From: Corynebacterium simulans
Lineage (GTDB): Bacteria; Actinomycetota; Actinomycetes; Mycobacteriales; Mycobacteriaceae
Length of the DNA: 64,000 nt
Assembly (NCBI RefSeq): GCF_001586215.1
Contig: NZ_CP014634.1
Location: forward strand, 2,604,001 to 2,668,000
Direction of reading: 5' to 3'
Positions within the stretch are counted from its first letter, which is position 1. The number at the start of each line of letters is the position of its first letter. Position numbers and translations under genes: made by a program. Under the pieces are notes generated by a model that did not search any database, had not been told where the DNA came from, and was given only the letters and a program-made list of their open reading frames with translations. Below, piece by piece: positions 42,968-53,090 of the stretch.

Positions 42968-44254
42968 ATGGATGAGTCCTTAAAATCTGCATCTTCCTCC
43001 GCGCGTGAGACCACGGAGTTTTTGAGCCGACGCGGCCTGCTGGTTGGCGGCGCCGTCGCGGCCAGCGCGGTGGCGGTGGCCAGCTGCGCTTCACCTTCTC
43101 GCGACGATTCTGACTCTGGGTCTGGTGCGGCAGCTGCTGCTGGGCAGCCAGCGCAGGATGAAGCAGCCGAGATCATGGGCGATAATATCGTCGCATTCGA
43201 TGGCGAGCACCAGGCCGGAATCGAGACCCCGCCGCAGGCACACGTGGCGCTCGTGGGCTTTGACTTAAAAGATTCCACCACCAAGCGCGGCGCCAAGGCG
43301 CTGATGCGGTTGTGGACTGAGGACGCACGCCGGCTGTGCACCGCAGAAAACCCCTTGGGCAGCCTGGAGCCGGAGCTGGCGCAAACCCCGGCTAGCCTTA
43401 CCGTGACTTGCGGTTGGGGAGAAGGCTTCTTTGCCCGGACGGGCGTCGCCAAGCCGGAGTGGCTCCGGGATGTGCGCGCGTACAAGCGCGATAAGTTGCG
43501 CCCGGAATGGGGCCAAAGCGATGTGGTGCTGCAGATTTGTAGCGATGATCCGCTAACGGCGGCGCACGTGATGCGGCACATGACCCGTGCGGGTGCGAGC
43601 TACGTGGACACCAAGTGGGTACAGCAGGGCTTTGGTCATGCCAACGGCGCCGCCAAGAAGGGGGAGACCGCGCGCAATCTCTTCGGGCAAAAGGATGGCA
43701 CTGTCAATCCGCACACTCCAGAGGAATTCCGGGAGCAGGTCTGGATCGATAAAGGAAAATTCGCCGGCGGTAGCGCCATGGTGGTGCGCCGAATCCACAT
43801 GAATCTGGACACGTGGGAAGAGCTTGACCGCGCTTCCAGGGAAAACTCCACTGGCCGCAAGCTGGACTCCGGTGCACCGATGCACGGCACCGAGGAATTC
43901 GATGCCGTGGACCTCAACGCGCGCGATAAGTTCGGATTGAAGGCAATTGACCCGGCATCCCACGTGGCGCGCGCCCATCCGCCGAAGGACCATCCGGAGC
44001 AGAAGATTCTGCGCCGACCGTTCAATTACAACCTCCCGCCGAGTGCAGAAAACCCAGGTGAGCTGTCTAATGCAGGGCAGATTTTCATCTGTTATCAAAA
44101 GGATCCGAGTAAGCAATTTGAGCCCATTCAAGCCCGCCTTGATGAGCAAGATTTGCTCAATACGTGGATTACCCACATCGGCTCAGCCATGTACTTTGTA
44201 CCGGCCGGTACCACCTCTAACTCCTATTGGGGCGAATCGCTTCTTGAGGGTTAA
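42968..44254 (+). CDS. Tat-exported Dyp-type peroxidase
   Basis: A 428-residue dye-decolorizing-type heme peroxidase. The N-terminus has a twin-arginine signal (SRRGLLVGGAVAASAVA) ending in VASC, so it may also be a lipoprotein. The catalytic GxxDG motif is GQKDGTVNP, and the proximal His region is SHVARAHPPKDH. EfeB proteins of this type act with iron uptake; here it follows copper-binding proteins. GGGAAAAGAAC precedes the ATG. Confidence 0.9.
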   Translation: MDESLKSASSSARETTEFLSRRGLLVGGAVAASAVAVASCASPSRDDSDSGSGAAAAAGQPAQDEAAEIMGDNIVAFDGEHQAGIETPPQAHVALVGFDLKDSTTKRGAKALMRLWTEDARRLCTAENPLGSLEPELAQTPASLTVTCGWGEGFFARTGVAKPEWLRDVRAYKRDKLRPEWGQSDVVLQICSDDPLTAAHVMRHMTRAGASYVDTKWVQQGFGHANGAAKKGETARNLFGQKDGTVNPHTPEEFREQVWIDKGKFAGGSAMVVRRIHMNLDTWEELDRASRENSTGRKLDSGAPMHGTEEFDAVDLNARDKFGLKAIDPASHVARAHPPKDHPEQKILRRPFNYNLPPSAENPGELSNAGQIFICYQKDPSKQFEPIQARLDEQDLLNTWITHIGSAMYFVPAGTTSNSYWGESLLEG

Positions 44255-44347
44255 GCGGGGTAGAATCTTTCGCTGTAACTCTACGATTAGCTTTGGTCGG
44301 CCAGGTATGTCGATCGAAGCGTGAGCGCATAAGGAGCGCAAGTCTAA

Positions 44348-46411
44348 ATGGCGGAAATGATTCCAGCTGTACCAGTGAACTACGAGCCTTTTAAGGTGCC
44401 AGCAGGCACTGCCGTAGGCGCAGCAATGCGGGAGCTCGAGCTTCCAAACAAGGGCCCAGAGGCAGTCGTCGTCGTACGCGGCGCCGATGGAGCTCTCTAC
44501 GATCTCTCGCATACGCCGACTGCCGACGCCGAATTCACCCCAGTTGCAGCAAGCGAGGAGGACGGCCGCGCTGTAATCCGTCACTCCACTGCACACGTGA
44601 TGGCACAGGCAGTTCAGGCTGAGTTCCCGGGTACCAAGCTGGGTATCGGTCCGGCCATTGAAAACGGCTTCTACTTCGACTTCCAGACCGCCGAGCCTTT
44701 CACGCCGGAGGATTTGAAGAAGATCGAAAAGCGCATGAAGAAGATCATCAAGACTGGTCAGCGCTTTGAACGCCGCGTGTACTCCTCCAACGAGGAAGCA
44801 GAGGCAGCACTTACTGAAGAGCCATTCAAGCTGGAGCTCATTCAGGACAAGGGCAACGTTGACCCAGACTCCGATGAGGCAGCAGAGGTTGGCGCAGGCG
44901 ATCTGACGCACTACGACAACATCAACCCGCGCACCGGCGAGGTGGAGTGGTTCGATCTCTGCCGTGGTCCGCATCTGCCAACCACCAAGTACATTCCGGC
45001 GTTTACCTTGACCCGTTCCTCGGCTGCTTATTGGCGCGGTGACCAGTCCAAGGCTGGTCTGCAGCGCATCTACGGCACCGCTTTCGAGTCCAAGGAGGCG
45101 CTTGAGGCCTACCAGCACATGATTGCGGAGGCAGAAAAGCGTGACCACCGCCGTCTGGGCCAGGAGCTTGACCTTTTCTCCTTCCCGGATGAGATTGGCT
45201 CCGGCTTCCCGGTCTTCCACCCGAACGGCGCCATCGTGCGTATGGAGATGGAAGAGCACTCCCGCCGCCGTCACATCGAGGATGGATACTCCTTCGTCTC
45301 CACCCCGCACCTGACCAAGGGAGACTTGTTCAAGAAGTCTGGCCACCTGGACTTCTACGCGGACGGCATGTTCCCGGCCATGGCTTTGGACGGCGAGTAT
45401 GACGAGGACGGTAACTGCACCAAGCAGCCGCAGGATTACTACGCGAAGCCGATGAACTGCCCGATGCACAACCTCATCTTCGCTTCCCGTGGCCGTTCTT
45501 ACCGCGAGCTGCCGCTGCGTCTGTTCGAGTTCGGTACTGTCTACCGCTACGAGAAGTCCGGCGTTATCCACGGCCTGACCCGCGCTCGTGGCTTTACCCA
45601 GGATGACTCCCACATCTACTGCACCCCGGAGCAGCTGGAAGAAGAGCTGACCAAGGTTTTGGACTTCATCATTTCCTTGTTGAAGGACTACGGCCTGGAT
45701 GACTTCTACCTGGAGCTTTCCACCAAGGATCCGAACAAGTATGTCGGTACCGACGAGATCTGGGAGCGTTCTACTTCCATCCTGCAGTCGGTGGCTGAAA
45801 AGTCCGGCCTGGACCTGGTTCCGGATCCTGCAGGTGCTGCCTTCTACGGCCCGAAGATCTCCGTGCAGGCGCGCGATGCCATCGGCCGTACCTGGCAGAT
45901 GTCTACCGTGCAGCTGGACTTCAACCTGCCGGAGCGCTTCGAGCTCGAGTACACCGCATCCGACGGCACCAAGCAGCGCCCGATCATGATTCACCGCGCG
46001 CTGTTCGGCTCCATCGAGCGCTTCTTCGGCGTGCTGCTGGAGCACTACGCCGGCGCATTCCCAGCATGGCTGGCTCCGCACCAGGTAGTTGGCATCCCGG
46101 TTGCAGACGAGTTCTCCCCGCACTTGGAGGAGATCGCTGCGAAGCTGCGCAAGCGCGGCATCCGTGCCGACGTGGATACCTCTGACGACCGCATGCAGAA
46201 GAAGATCCGCAATCACACCACCGGCAAGGTGCCTTTCATGCTGCTCGCCGGCGAGCGCGACGTCGACGCAAATGCCGTCTCTTTCCGCTTCCTCGACGGT
46301 TCGCAGGTCAACGGCGTGCCGGTGGATGAGGCTATCGAGCTCATTGCTGCATGGATTGCTGAGCGCATCAACGAGCAGCCGAACGAAGAGTTGATCAGTG
46401 CACGACGCTAA
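44348..46411 (+). CDS. thrS: Threonyl-tRNA synthetase
   Basis: A 687-residue class II synthetase with N-terminal TGS domain, editing domain ([12 protein letters not shown] and a later Cys in DLCRGPH), catalytic core ([20 protein letters not shown] [23 protein letters not shown]) and anticodon-binding domain. AAGGAGCG precedes the ATG; no T-box was seen. First gene of the PIM operon, overlapping the HIT gene by 14 bases. Confidence 0.96.
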   Translation: MAEMIPAVPVNYEPFKVPAGTAVGAAMRELELPNKGPEAVVVVRGADGALYDLSHTPTADAEFTPVAASEEDGRAVIRHSTAHVMAQAVQAEFPGTKLGIGPAIENGFYFDFQTAEPFTPEDLKKIEKRMKKIIKTGQRFERRVYSSNEEAEAALTEEPFKLELIQDKGNVDPDSDEAAEVGAGDLTHYDNINPRTGEVEWFDLCRGPHLPTTKYIPAFTLTRSSAAYWRGDQSKAGLQRIYGTAFESKEALEAYQHMIAEAEKRDHRRLGQELDLFSFPDEIGSGFPVFHPNGAIVRMEMEEHSRRRHIEDGYSFVSTPHLTKGDLFKKSGHLDFYADGMFPAMALDGEYDEDGNCTKQPQDYYAKPMNCPMHNLIFASRGRSYRELPLRLFEFGTVYRYEKSGVIHGLTRARGFTQDDSHIYCTPEQLEEELTKVLDFIISLLKDYGLDDFYLELSTKDPNKYVGTDEIWERSTSILQSVAEKSGLDLVPDPAGAAFYGPKISVQARDAIGRTWQMSTVQLDFNLPERFELEYTASDGTKQRPIMIHRALFGSIERFFGVLLEHYAGAFPAWLAPHQVVGIPVADEFSPHLEEIAAKLRKRGIRADVDTSDDRMQKKIRNHTTGKVPFMLLAGERDVDANAVSFRFLDGSQVNGVPVDEAIELIAAWIAERINEQPNEELISARR

Positions 46412-46946
46412 CGAGCAATACGTCGATTCCGGGGCAGGGGAACCAGACCGCCTTGAGCGGCTGTGGGCTCCCTACCGGATGGCGTATATCTCGAAGCGTT
46501 CGAAGGACCCCTTCGTTGAGGCTCCCAAAGGCAGCGATGAGGACGGGCTAATCATTGCCCGCGGCGAGTATGTCTACGCTTTGCTGAACCTTTTTCCCTA
46601 TAACTCGGGACATTTAATGGTGGTGCCTTATCGCAAGGAATCCCAGCTGGAGAACTTGACTCTAGAGGAATCCCACGAGCTGATGGCCTTCGCACAGAAG
46701 GCGGTACGTGTTTTAAAGCGCGTGTCCAAACCGGAAGCAATCAACGTGGGCTTCAACCTGGGCAAGGCGTCTGGCGGTTCCGTGGGAGATCACTTACATT
46801 TGCATGTGGTTCCCCGGTGGGCCGGTGACAGCAACTTTATGACTGTCTTGGAGGGCACTAAAGTGTTGCCTCAGTTATTACAAGAGACTCGCGCCCTTTT
46901 GGCCCAAGGCTGGCGGGAGATCGATGAGGAGGATTCCAATGCTTAG
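46398..46946 (+). CDS. HIT-family hydrolase
   Basis: A 182-residue histidine-triad protein of the Rv2613c type. The triad is [10 protein letters not shown] near residue 133. M. tuberculosis Rv2613c is an AP4A phosphorylase, a likely role here. Starts with GTG within thrS and overlaps pgsA by eight bases, so translation is coupled. Confidence 0.88.
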   Translation: MHDANEQYVDSGAGEPDRLERLWAPYRMAYISKRSKDPFVEAPKGSDEDGLIIARGEYVYALLNLFPYNSGHLMVVPYRKESQLENLTLEESHELMAFAQKAVRVLKRVSKPEAINVGFNLGKASGGSVGDHLHLHVVPRWAGDSNFMTVLEGTKVLPQLLQETRALLAQGWREIDEEDSNA

Positions 46947-47565
46947 CGTTCACGGGCGAAAGCCAGCGGCAGTCGTCGTGGAACCCGTGGCAAAGCTGTT
47001 TCTGAAGATGGGGCTGACCCCCAACGTGGTCACCATCGTCGGCACTCTTGTCACCATTGCTATCGCAGTCGTCTGCATTCCTCTGGATCACCTGTTCGCG
47101 GCAGCAGTGCTCTCTGGTCTCTTTGCGGCCTTTGACATGCTCGACGGCACGATGGCCCGCATGACCACGGGCGGGTCCAAGTTTGGCGCGACTCTCGACG
47201 CCTCCTGTGATCGCATCACCGACGGCGCCCTGTTTTCTGCCATCTTGTACTGGCTGGTTTACGTCGATAACGCTCGCCCCATCCACGTGGTGGCCTGCCT
47301 CATCGTGCTGGTTTCTTCGCAGGTCATTTCCTATATCAAGGCCCGCGGCGAGGCTTCTGGCTTCAAGATGGTCGGCGGTCTGATCGAGCGCCCAGAGCGC
47401 CTCATCATCGGCCTGGCCGGTATTGGCTTGGAGGGCTTGGGTGTTCCCGACGCCATCGAGATCGCCCTGTGGATCCTTGTATTCGGTTCCATCTTTACCG
47501 TCATTCAGCGCATGGTCCAGGCTGCCCGCCAGGACACGAAGGCCCGTTTCACCCCAGACCTTTAA
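46939..47565 (+). CDS. pgsA: Phosphatidylinositol phosphate synthase
   Basis: A 208-residue CDP-alcohol phosphatidyltransferase with the D-x2-D-G-x2-A-R-x8-G-x3-D-x3-D signature (DMLDGTMARMTTGGSKFGATLDASCD) and about six membrane segments. In this operon (as Rv2612c) it makes PI phosphate from CDP-diacylglycerol and inositol phosphate, the base of PIMs and lipoglycans. GAGGAGGATTCCA precedes the ATG. Confidence 0.92.
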   Translation: MLSVHGRKPAAVVVEPVAKLFLKMGLTPNVVTIVGTLVTIAIAVVCIPLDHLFAAAVLSGLFAAFDMLDGTMARMTTGGSKFGATLDASCDRITDGALFSAILYWLVYVDNARPIHVVACLIVLVSSQVISYIKARGEASGFKMVGGLIERPERLIIGLAGIGLEGLGVPDAIEIALWILVFGSIFTVIQRMVQAARQDTKARFTPDL

Positions 47566-47571
47566 GGATTA

Positions 47572-48546
47572 ATGCCTATGGCTCTTCTTCCTGGATTAGA
47601 CCGTGAGCAGCTGTCTGCCGCCGGCTACTTAGCCGGTTGGCGGCTGGTGCGTTTGTTGCCGGAGAAGTGGGCCAAGCGCCTTTTTGACTGGGGCGCAGAC
47701 CGCGCCAGCGATGATGGCCGCGGCATGGAGCAACTGCGCCAAAACTTAGCGCGCGTGGTGGGCCCAGAAAACGTCACGCGCGAGTTGGTGCGCAATTCGA
47801 TGCGTTCCTATATGCGCTACTGGCGGGAGGCATTCTGCCTGCCGTCGATCCATCAGGATCCGGATCTGCACGCCAAGCTGCTTTCCGGTTTGCAGGGCTT
47901 AGAGAACTTCGACGAGTCCATGGCCCGCGGCAAAGGCGTCATCTTGGCGCTTCCGCACACTGGCAACTGGGACATGGCCGGGGTGTTTCTGGTAGGCCAC
48001 TATGGCCAATTCACAACGGTTGCAGAAAGGCTCAAGCCGGAGGTGCTTTTCGACGCCTTCGTGGACTTCCGTGAGTCCCTAGGCTTTGAGGTCATCGCCC
48101 TGACCGGAGAGAAGACCTCACCTTTTGGCCGGCTCCAGGAAGTCTTGGAAGCCGGTGGCGTTGTCTGCCTGGTGGCCGAGCGCGACCTCACTCGTACTGG
48201 TGTCACGGTCGACTTCATGGGCGAGGAAGCCAACATGGCTGCCGGCCCAGCCCGCCTGGCCATGGAAACCGGGGCGGCATTGCACGTGGTCCACTCCTGG
48301 TTCGAGGATGAAGGCTGGGGCCTTTCCGTCAGCCCGCAGGTGGAAGTCACCAATGTGCAGGAGACTACCCAACGCCTAGCCGATGGCTTCGCCGCGAACA
48401 TCAAGGCCCACCCGGCGGACTGGCATATGCTGCAGCCGCAGTGGAATGTAGACGTTAAACGCCGCGCGGCCGAACGCGCCGCACGCCCCGCAGCCAAGGA
48501 CAAACGTACGTCCCAAGAAAAGCTCGAAGATGACGGTAAAAAGTAA
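47572..48546 (+). CDS. patA: Phosphatidylinositol mannoside acyltransferase
   Basis: A 324-residue LpxL/PatA-type acyltransferase with the HX4D motif LPHTGNWDMAGVF. By synteny with Rv2611c it acylates the 6-position of the mannose on PIM1/PIM2. Two ATGs are possible (47572, 47578); AAGG fits the second slightly better. Lies between pgsA and pimA. Confidence 0.9.
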   Translation: MPMALLPGLDREQLSAAGYLAGWRLVRLLPEKWAKRLFDWGADRASDDGRGMEQLRQNLARVVGPENVTRELVRNSMRSYMRYWREAFCLPSIHQDPDLHAKLLSGLQGLENFDESMARGKGVILALPHTGNWDMAGVFLVGHYGQFTTVAERLKPEVLFDAFVDFRESLGFEVIALTGEKTSPFGRLQEVLEAGGVVCLVAERDLTRTGVTVDFMGEEANMAAGPARLAMETGAALHVVHSWFEDEGWGLSVSPQVEVTNVQETTQRLADGFAANIKAHPADWHMLQPQWNVDVKRRAAERAARPAAKDKRTSQEKLEDDGKK

Positions 48547-48560
48547 GGAAGTAGGCAGTA

Positions 48561-49688
48561 GTGCGTATCGGAATCGTATGCCCGTATTCCTTTGATGAGC
48601 CAGGCGGCGTGCAGGCCCACATCTTGGATTTGGCCACCGTCTTTATCGAGCAAGGCCATCACGTGGAGGTCCTTGGCCCAGCAGCGCCGGAGACACAGCT
48701 GCCGAGCTTTGTTATGAAAGGCGGGCGCGCCATTCCGATTACCTACAACGGCTCCGTGGCCCGCTTGTCCGTAGGCCCGCAGGTAAAGCGCAACGCCAAG
48801 AAGTTTATCGAACGCGGCAACTTCGACGTGCTGCACATCCATGAGCCGAACTCGCCGAGCTACTCCATGGTTGCGTTGGCACAAGCCAAAGGTCCCATCG
48901 TGGCGACCTATCACGCCTCGGCTTCTAGCTCGCTCGTGTTGAAGCTGGCCAAGCCTTTCCTCACACCAATTCTGGAGAAGGTGCGCGGCGGCATTGCCGT
49001 CTCAGAGATGGCCCGCCGCTGGCAGGTGGAACAACTCGGCGGCGACCCAGTACTTATTCCGAATGGCGTGGATACCTCCGTGTATGCGGCTGCCCGCAAG
49101 CGCGTCGCTGCGCAACCAGACCAAGAAGGGCAGCCAGGGCAATCCGGGCAGAAGGTGCCCGAGATTGTGTTCTTGGGGCGTCTCGACGAGCCACGCAAGG
49201 GCCTGGATATTTTGCTGGAGGCTCTCACGATGGTGGACACGGACGTCAAGGTCACCGTCATGGGCGGCGGCCGCCCGCGTGAGGTTGAGGGCGTGGATTT
49301 CGTTGGCCGCGTGAGCGATGTGGAAAAGGCGGAGATCCTCGGCCGCGCTGATATCTATGTCGCGCCTAACACCGGCGGCGAAAGCTTCGGCATCGTCCTG
49401 GTAGAGGCGATGGCTGCAGGTTGCGCGGTGGTAGCTTCCGATCTTGAAGCCTTTGCCGCCGTATGCGACGCCGATTCTGAAACCCCAGCCGGTGCGTTGT
49501 TCCGCAACGAGGATGCCCGCGATCTCGCGCGGGTGCTCAACCTTGTCCTGCAGGACAAAGATAAGCGCAATGCTTTAATTGAAGCCGGTACCGAGCGCGC
49601 TCGCAACTACGATTGGGACCATGTGGCCGCTGCCGTGATGCAGGTTTATGAGACTGTGCAGGACGGAACTAAGGTCCGCACCAAGTAG
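48561..49688 (+). CDS. pimA: Phosphatidylinositol alpha-mannosyltransferase PimA
   Basis: A 375-residue GT4 GT-B enzyme that adds the first mannose from GDP-mannose to phosphatidylinositol. It has the N-terminal DEPGGVQAHI loop, the basic membrane-binding stretch, and the EX7E motif in GGESFGIVLVEAMAAGCAVVASD. Starts with GTG, AAGGAAG upstream. Confidence 0.93.
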   Translation: MRIGIVCPYSFDEPGGVQAHILDLATVFIEQGHHVEVLGPAAPETQLPSFVMKGGRAIPITYNGSVARLSVGPQVKRNAKKFIERGNFDVLHIHEPNSPSYSMVALAQAKGPIVATYHASASSSLVLKLAKPFLTPILEKVRGGIAVSEMARRWQVEQLGGDPVLIPNGVDTSVYAAARKRVAAQPDQEGQPGQSGQKVPEIVFLGRLDEPRKGLDILLEALTMVDTDVKVTVMGGGRPREVEGVDFVGRVSDVEKAEILGRADIYVAPNTGGESFGIVLVEAMAAGCAVVASDLEAFAAVCDADSETPAGALFRNEDARDLARVLNLVLQDKDKRNALIEAGTERARNYDWDHVAAAVMQVYETVQDGTKVRTK

Positions 49689-49741
49689 AAGCGGGCGTTG
49701 CCGCCCTTTACCCACATCAGATTTAAGAGCAGGAAAAGACT

Positions 49742-50206
49742 ATGGCAGTAGAACTGGTTATCGCGATCGTCGCGCTCGTGCTCATCTTGATGTGGGCCTA
49801 TTTCACCGCGCAGCGTTTGAACTCCCTGCACATCCGCACGGATGCGGCTTTGGCGCAGCTGGAGGCCACCCTTGACCGCCGCGCCGCAGTCGTCGCAGCG
49901 CTAGCGCCTGAGCTGGAGGAGGTTGCCTCCCGCGCGGAGTCGAGCGAGCTTACCCAGGGCCATTTTGAGACGCGTTCGGCCCACGAGCGGGAGCTGTCTA
50001 TCGCGGTCAACGAGCGCTTTGCCGAGCGCCCCGCATTGCTTGCCGACGCCGAGGGGCGCATCCACCTTGCTCATCGCTTCTACAACGAAGCGGTCAGCGA
50101 TACCCGCTCGCTACGCCTACGCCCCCTTGTGCGCATGTTCCGCCTGGGCGGCACGGCACCGCTGCCGGAGTTCTTCGAGCTCAGTCAGCTGCGGATCACT
50201 GAGTAG
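49742..50206 (+). CDS. Small LemA-like membrane-anchored protein
   Basis: A 154-residue protein with one N-terminal membrane helix (LVIAIVALVLILMWAYF) and a helical soluble part ([49 protein letters not shown]). It resembles the N-terminal part of Rv2609c, the next gene in M. tuberculosis, where a Nudix domain follows; the Nudix part is absent here. Function unknown. Confidence 0.7.
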   Translation: MAVELVIAIVALVLILMWAYFTAQRLNSLHIRTDAALAQLEATLDRRAAVVAALAPELEEVASRAESSELTQGHFETRSAHERELSIAVNERFAERPALLADAEGRIHLAHRFYNEAVSDTRSLRLRPLVRMFRLGGTAPLPEFFELSQLRITE

Positions 50207-50212
50207 TTCCTG

Positions 50213-51481
50213 CTACTGAGCTGTTTGCTTGGTAGAGCTAGTGTTTTCGCGCTTGAGCTCCAAGCGCAGCCAAGACAAAGCAAGGCCTGTCATCACGAGG
50301 ATGAGCACGTTGCGCGCCAGCAGCAAGAAAGCAGGGAAGAGGCCGTCGCGGCCCGCGTAGAGTACCGCGTCATAGTTGAACGGGTAGACCAGTGTGCCCA
50401 GTGCCGCCGCAGCAAGCGTGCACAGTGCGAGGTTGCGCAGCACTTTGCCTACTTTTTCGTCGATATGTTGATGTGCAACCGATGAGGCACGCGGCCAGGC
50501 ATGCTTGAGCGCTATCGCCAAGATCGGGCCGAGCCAGATGATGTACTGGGTGGAAAAGACCTTGTTGCTGATAAAAAGCAGGCAGATCATCGTGATGAAA
50601 AAGGCCAGCGTGCTGCGCGCACCCCAGTTGCCGTTGCGGAAGCGCATGAGTGCGAAGCCGATAGCGAAAAACAGCATCGCCAAGGTCAAAACGTTGCTAA
50701 GAACTAACAGCGCGCTAACCCAAGGGCCGGTGATTTCAAAACTCTTGGAGGCAGCGTAGCCGATGGACCAAGTGTCCGGGAAAAGATGCGAGGCAAATAC
50801 CGGAAGTGTTGCAGGTATCGATTCCACCTGTAGTCCCCGTACTCCCTGGTAGCGCAGCGGGGAAATGAGGCGCTCGACGTCATTGAAGGTGATGACGAGC
50901 AGGCAGATGCCCACGATGGAAGCGAAGAACGCGCTAAGGCGCTGCCAAGTCGCACGGGCATTGAAGCGGCCAACCAGGCCTGCGGCGAGCACGCCCGGCC
51001 ACAGCTTCATCGTGGTGGCAAGGCCAAGCAACGCCGCTGCAAGCCGCGAGTTGCGGCCAAGAAGCATTCCTGCGGCAGCAACTGCCAGAGCCGGAAAAAT
51101 ATCGAGGCGCCAGACAAAGACCTGACCCACTGCGGTTCCAAAGATAACCCAAAACCATGCGGCGACGAAGGCCTGCGGCTTGCGGCGCCAGCCGTGAAGC
51201 AAGACCATGAGGAAAGCGGCGTCGACAAGCAGGCACAGCCCTGTAAAAATACCGGTAAAGCTGGTCTGATTCGGGCCGCTCAACCAGCCGACGAGAATTG
51301 AAGGCCACGTGCCAGGGTGCGGGTACTCGGTCATATCCGAGGAGTTTGTCCCAAAACGCTCGGAGAAGTAATAGGAAATATCTCCTAGCGGGACGTTGTT
51401 CCATTGCAGCAGTCCGATGAGGATAAGCCGGAAACAAATCCAGCCAGTCCAAACTGCTGGAACGGAACGAAAAATTTTCAC
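50213..51481 (-). CDS. GT87-like GT-C membrane glycosyltransferase
   Basis: A 422-residue protein with about ten hydrophobic segments. The first loop GDISYYFSERFG carries an Asp and aromatic residues typical of polyprenol-phosphate-mannose-dependent enzymes. It resembles DUF2029/GT87 mannosyltransferases such as PimE or MptC, and the PIM operon next door supports a mannosyl role, but the precise linkage cannot be told. GTG at 51481 lies eight bases after TAGCAT. Confidence 0.75.
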   Translation of the reverse strand: MKIFRSVPAVWTGWICFRLILIGLLQWNNVPLGDISYYFSERFGTNSSDMTEYPHPGTWPSILVGWLSGPNQTSFTGIFTGLCLLVDAAFLMVLLHGWRRKPQAFVAAWFWVIFGTAVGQVFVWRLDIFPALAVAAAGMLLGRNSRLAAALLGLATTMKLWPGVLAAGLVGRFNARATWQRLSAFFASIVGICLLVITFNDVERLISPLRYQGVRGLQVESIPATLPVFASHLFPDTWSIGYAASKSFEITGPWVSALLVLSNVLTLAMLFFAIGFALMRFRNGNWGARSTLAFFITMICLLFISNKVFSTQYIIWLGPILAIALKHAWPRASSVAHQHIDEKVGKVLRNLALCTLAAAALGTLVYPFNYDAVLYAGRDGLFPAFLLLARNVLILVMTGLALSWLRLELKRENTSSTKQTAQ

Positions 51482-51494
51482 CTAAGTAATGCTA

Positions 51495-51977
51495 TTAGAT
51501 GTTCGACTCGATAGTGGATTCGACATCGACGGGTGGCCCGAGCATCAGCAGAACGCCAAAGACCAGCGCAATGATTACGACGAACACGCTCAGAGTGCGC
51601 ACTGGGAAGCGCACTACCTGGGCCAAAAGCTGCTCGGCAAGGCCGTGCGGCTGCTCAGAATCGCTAAAGCGCCAATGCGGCAGGAACTTATCGTGCTTGT
51701 CCGCCCATAGCGCAAACGGGAGTGCGGCAAAAGGTATGACCGAAACGATAAGCCCCAACATGCCCAGGCCAAAGGACCACTTGTTATTGATCCACACCAT
51801 GACGCCCACGACGATGAAGCAGAGGAAACCAAAACCGTGGATACCGCCAGCGATAGGAGTTAGAGCCTCCGTCACGCCGGAGTACTTCAGAACCATAGAA
51901 AAAATAAGAAATGCCCACGTGAACATCTCCAGGTAGGCAACGACGCGGTGCAGGCGAGCAGGGCGTAAAAAAGACAT
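51495..51977 (-). CDS. DUF3817 membrane protein
   Basis: A 160-residue protein with four hydrophobic segments, MSFLRPARLHRVVAYLEMFTW at its start, typical of DUF3817 (YdzA-like) proteins. Function unknown. The ATG at 51977 is eight bases past TAGGAT (leaderless). Lies 13 bases before the GT87-like gene on the same strand. Confidence 0.82.
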   Translation of the reverse strand: MSFLRPARLHRVVAYLEMFTWAFLIFSMVLKYSGVTEALTPIAGGIHGFGFLCFIVVGVMVWINNKWSFGLGMLGLIVSVIPFAALPFALWADKHDKFLPHWRFSDSEQPHGLAEQLLAQVVRFPVRTLSVFVVIIALVFGVLLMLGPPVDVESTIESNI

Positions 51978-52088
51978 GCGGCATATCCTACGCGCTAGCC
52001 CGGCGCACAGGTAAAGTTGACAGGGTTGCATGTGAAGAGCGCACGTTAAGGTTGCGCGTTGAGCAAAGAGGGGAGTCCCGCGTAGGTA

Positions 52089-52982
52089 ATGGCTAAGGTG
52101 TGCGAGGTTATTGATCTAGCGCCGCTGAACGAAAAGGCTCAGGGTGATGTCTTTTCCGTGCCCATGGTTCCGTCCCAGATTGCGCGCACCTTTGGCGGGC
52201 AGGTGGTGGCCCAGGCGCTCGCTGCAGCCCAGCACACCGTTGAAGGAAAGCTCGTGCATTCCTTGCATGGCTACTTCGTGGGCCCAGGTGATGCCGCCGC
52301 GCCTGCGCGTGCCGAGGTAGAGCGCGTGCGGGACGGCCGTTCCTTTGCTACCCGTCAGGTGCGCATCTTTCAAGACGATCGCCTGATTTTCATGCTCAAC
52401 GCGGGTTTCCACATCGCCGATGACTTTGGTCCTGAGCACCAGGACGCCATGCCGGAGGTTATGGGCCCGGAGGAGGCGGCCGCCGCCGGCGGTGGTGCTC
52501 CTTATTCCACCCGCATCATCCTGCGCGAGTGGGAAGACTGGGATATCCGTTTGGTCCCGCAGGAAAGCCGTGACCCTGAACTTGCCGAAGCCACAGGCGC
52601 TGGGTTCCGCTACGTGTGGTTCCGCAATACCTCGCAAGAATTTGCGGCGTCAGAAAGCAGCCAGGATGCCCACCGTGCGGCACTTGCCTATATGTCTGAC
52701 ATGACCTTAATCCGTGCTTCTCTGCTGCCACACCAAGGCGAGCAAGTACAGCTTGCCAGCCTGGATCACTCGATCTGGTTCCTGCGTCCAGTGCGTGTTA
52801 ATGAGTGGTTGCTGTATGCGCAGGAATCACCATCCGCGCAGAATGCGACCGGTCTGGCCACCGGAAAGATCTTTAACCAAGGCGGGGATTTGGTTGCCGT
52901 GGTGGTCCAGGAAGGGCTTACCCGAACCGTGCGCGAGGGCATGCAGGTAGGCTCGCACAACGGCAATTGGCAAAACGTCTAG
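52089..52982 (+). CDS. tesB: Acyl-CoA thioesterase II (TesB)
   Basis: A 297-residue double hot-dog thioesterase. FGGQVVAQALAAAQ and LHSLHGYFVGPGD in the first half and a catalytic Asp in ASLDHSIWF of the second (with downstream ATGKIFNQGGDLVAVVVQEGL) mark the family. It hydrolyses acyl-CoAs to free fatty acids. Preceded by AGAGGGGAG, somewhat far from the ATG. Confidence 0.9.
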   Translation: MAKVCEVIDLAPLNEKAQGDVFSVPMVPSQIARTFGGQVVAQALAAAQHTVEGKLVHSLHGYFVGPGDAAAPARAEVERVRDGRSFATRQVRIFQDDRLIFMLNAGFHIADDFGPEHQDAMPEVMGPEEAAAAGGGAPYSTRIILREWEDWDIRLVPQESRDPELAEATGAGFRYVWFRNTSQEFAASESSQDAHRAALAYMSDMTLIRASLLPHQGEQVQLASLDHSIWFLRPVRVNEWLLYAQESPSAQNATGLATGKIFNQGGDLVAVVVQEGLTRTVREGMQVGSHNGNWQNV

Positions 52983-53090
52983 AAAAATATTCACTCAAAC
53001 GCCGGAAAACGGTGGGGGCTGTTTTCAGCTACTCTACGCCCGTCCGTATAATTGCAGGCAGTTTCATAGAGCCACAATGAAAGGGATGAA

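Noticed and set aside
44255..44347. T-box or leader riboswitch for thrS
   Set aside because: Only 93 bases with no T-box elements seen.
44183..46216. 677-codon minus-strand frame
   Set aside because: Antisense to thrS, which has all synthetase motifs.
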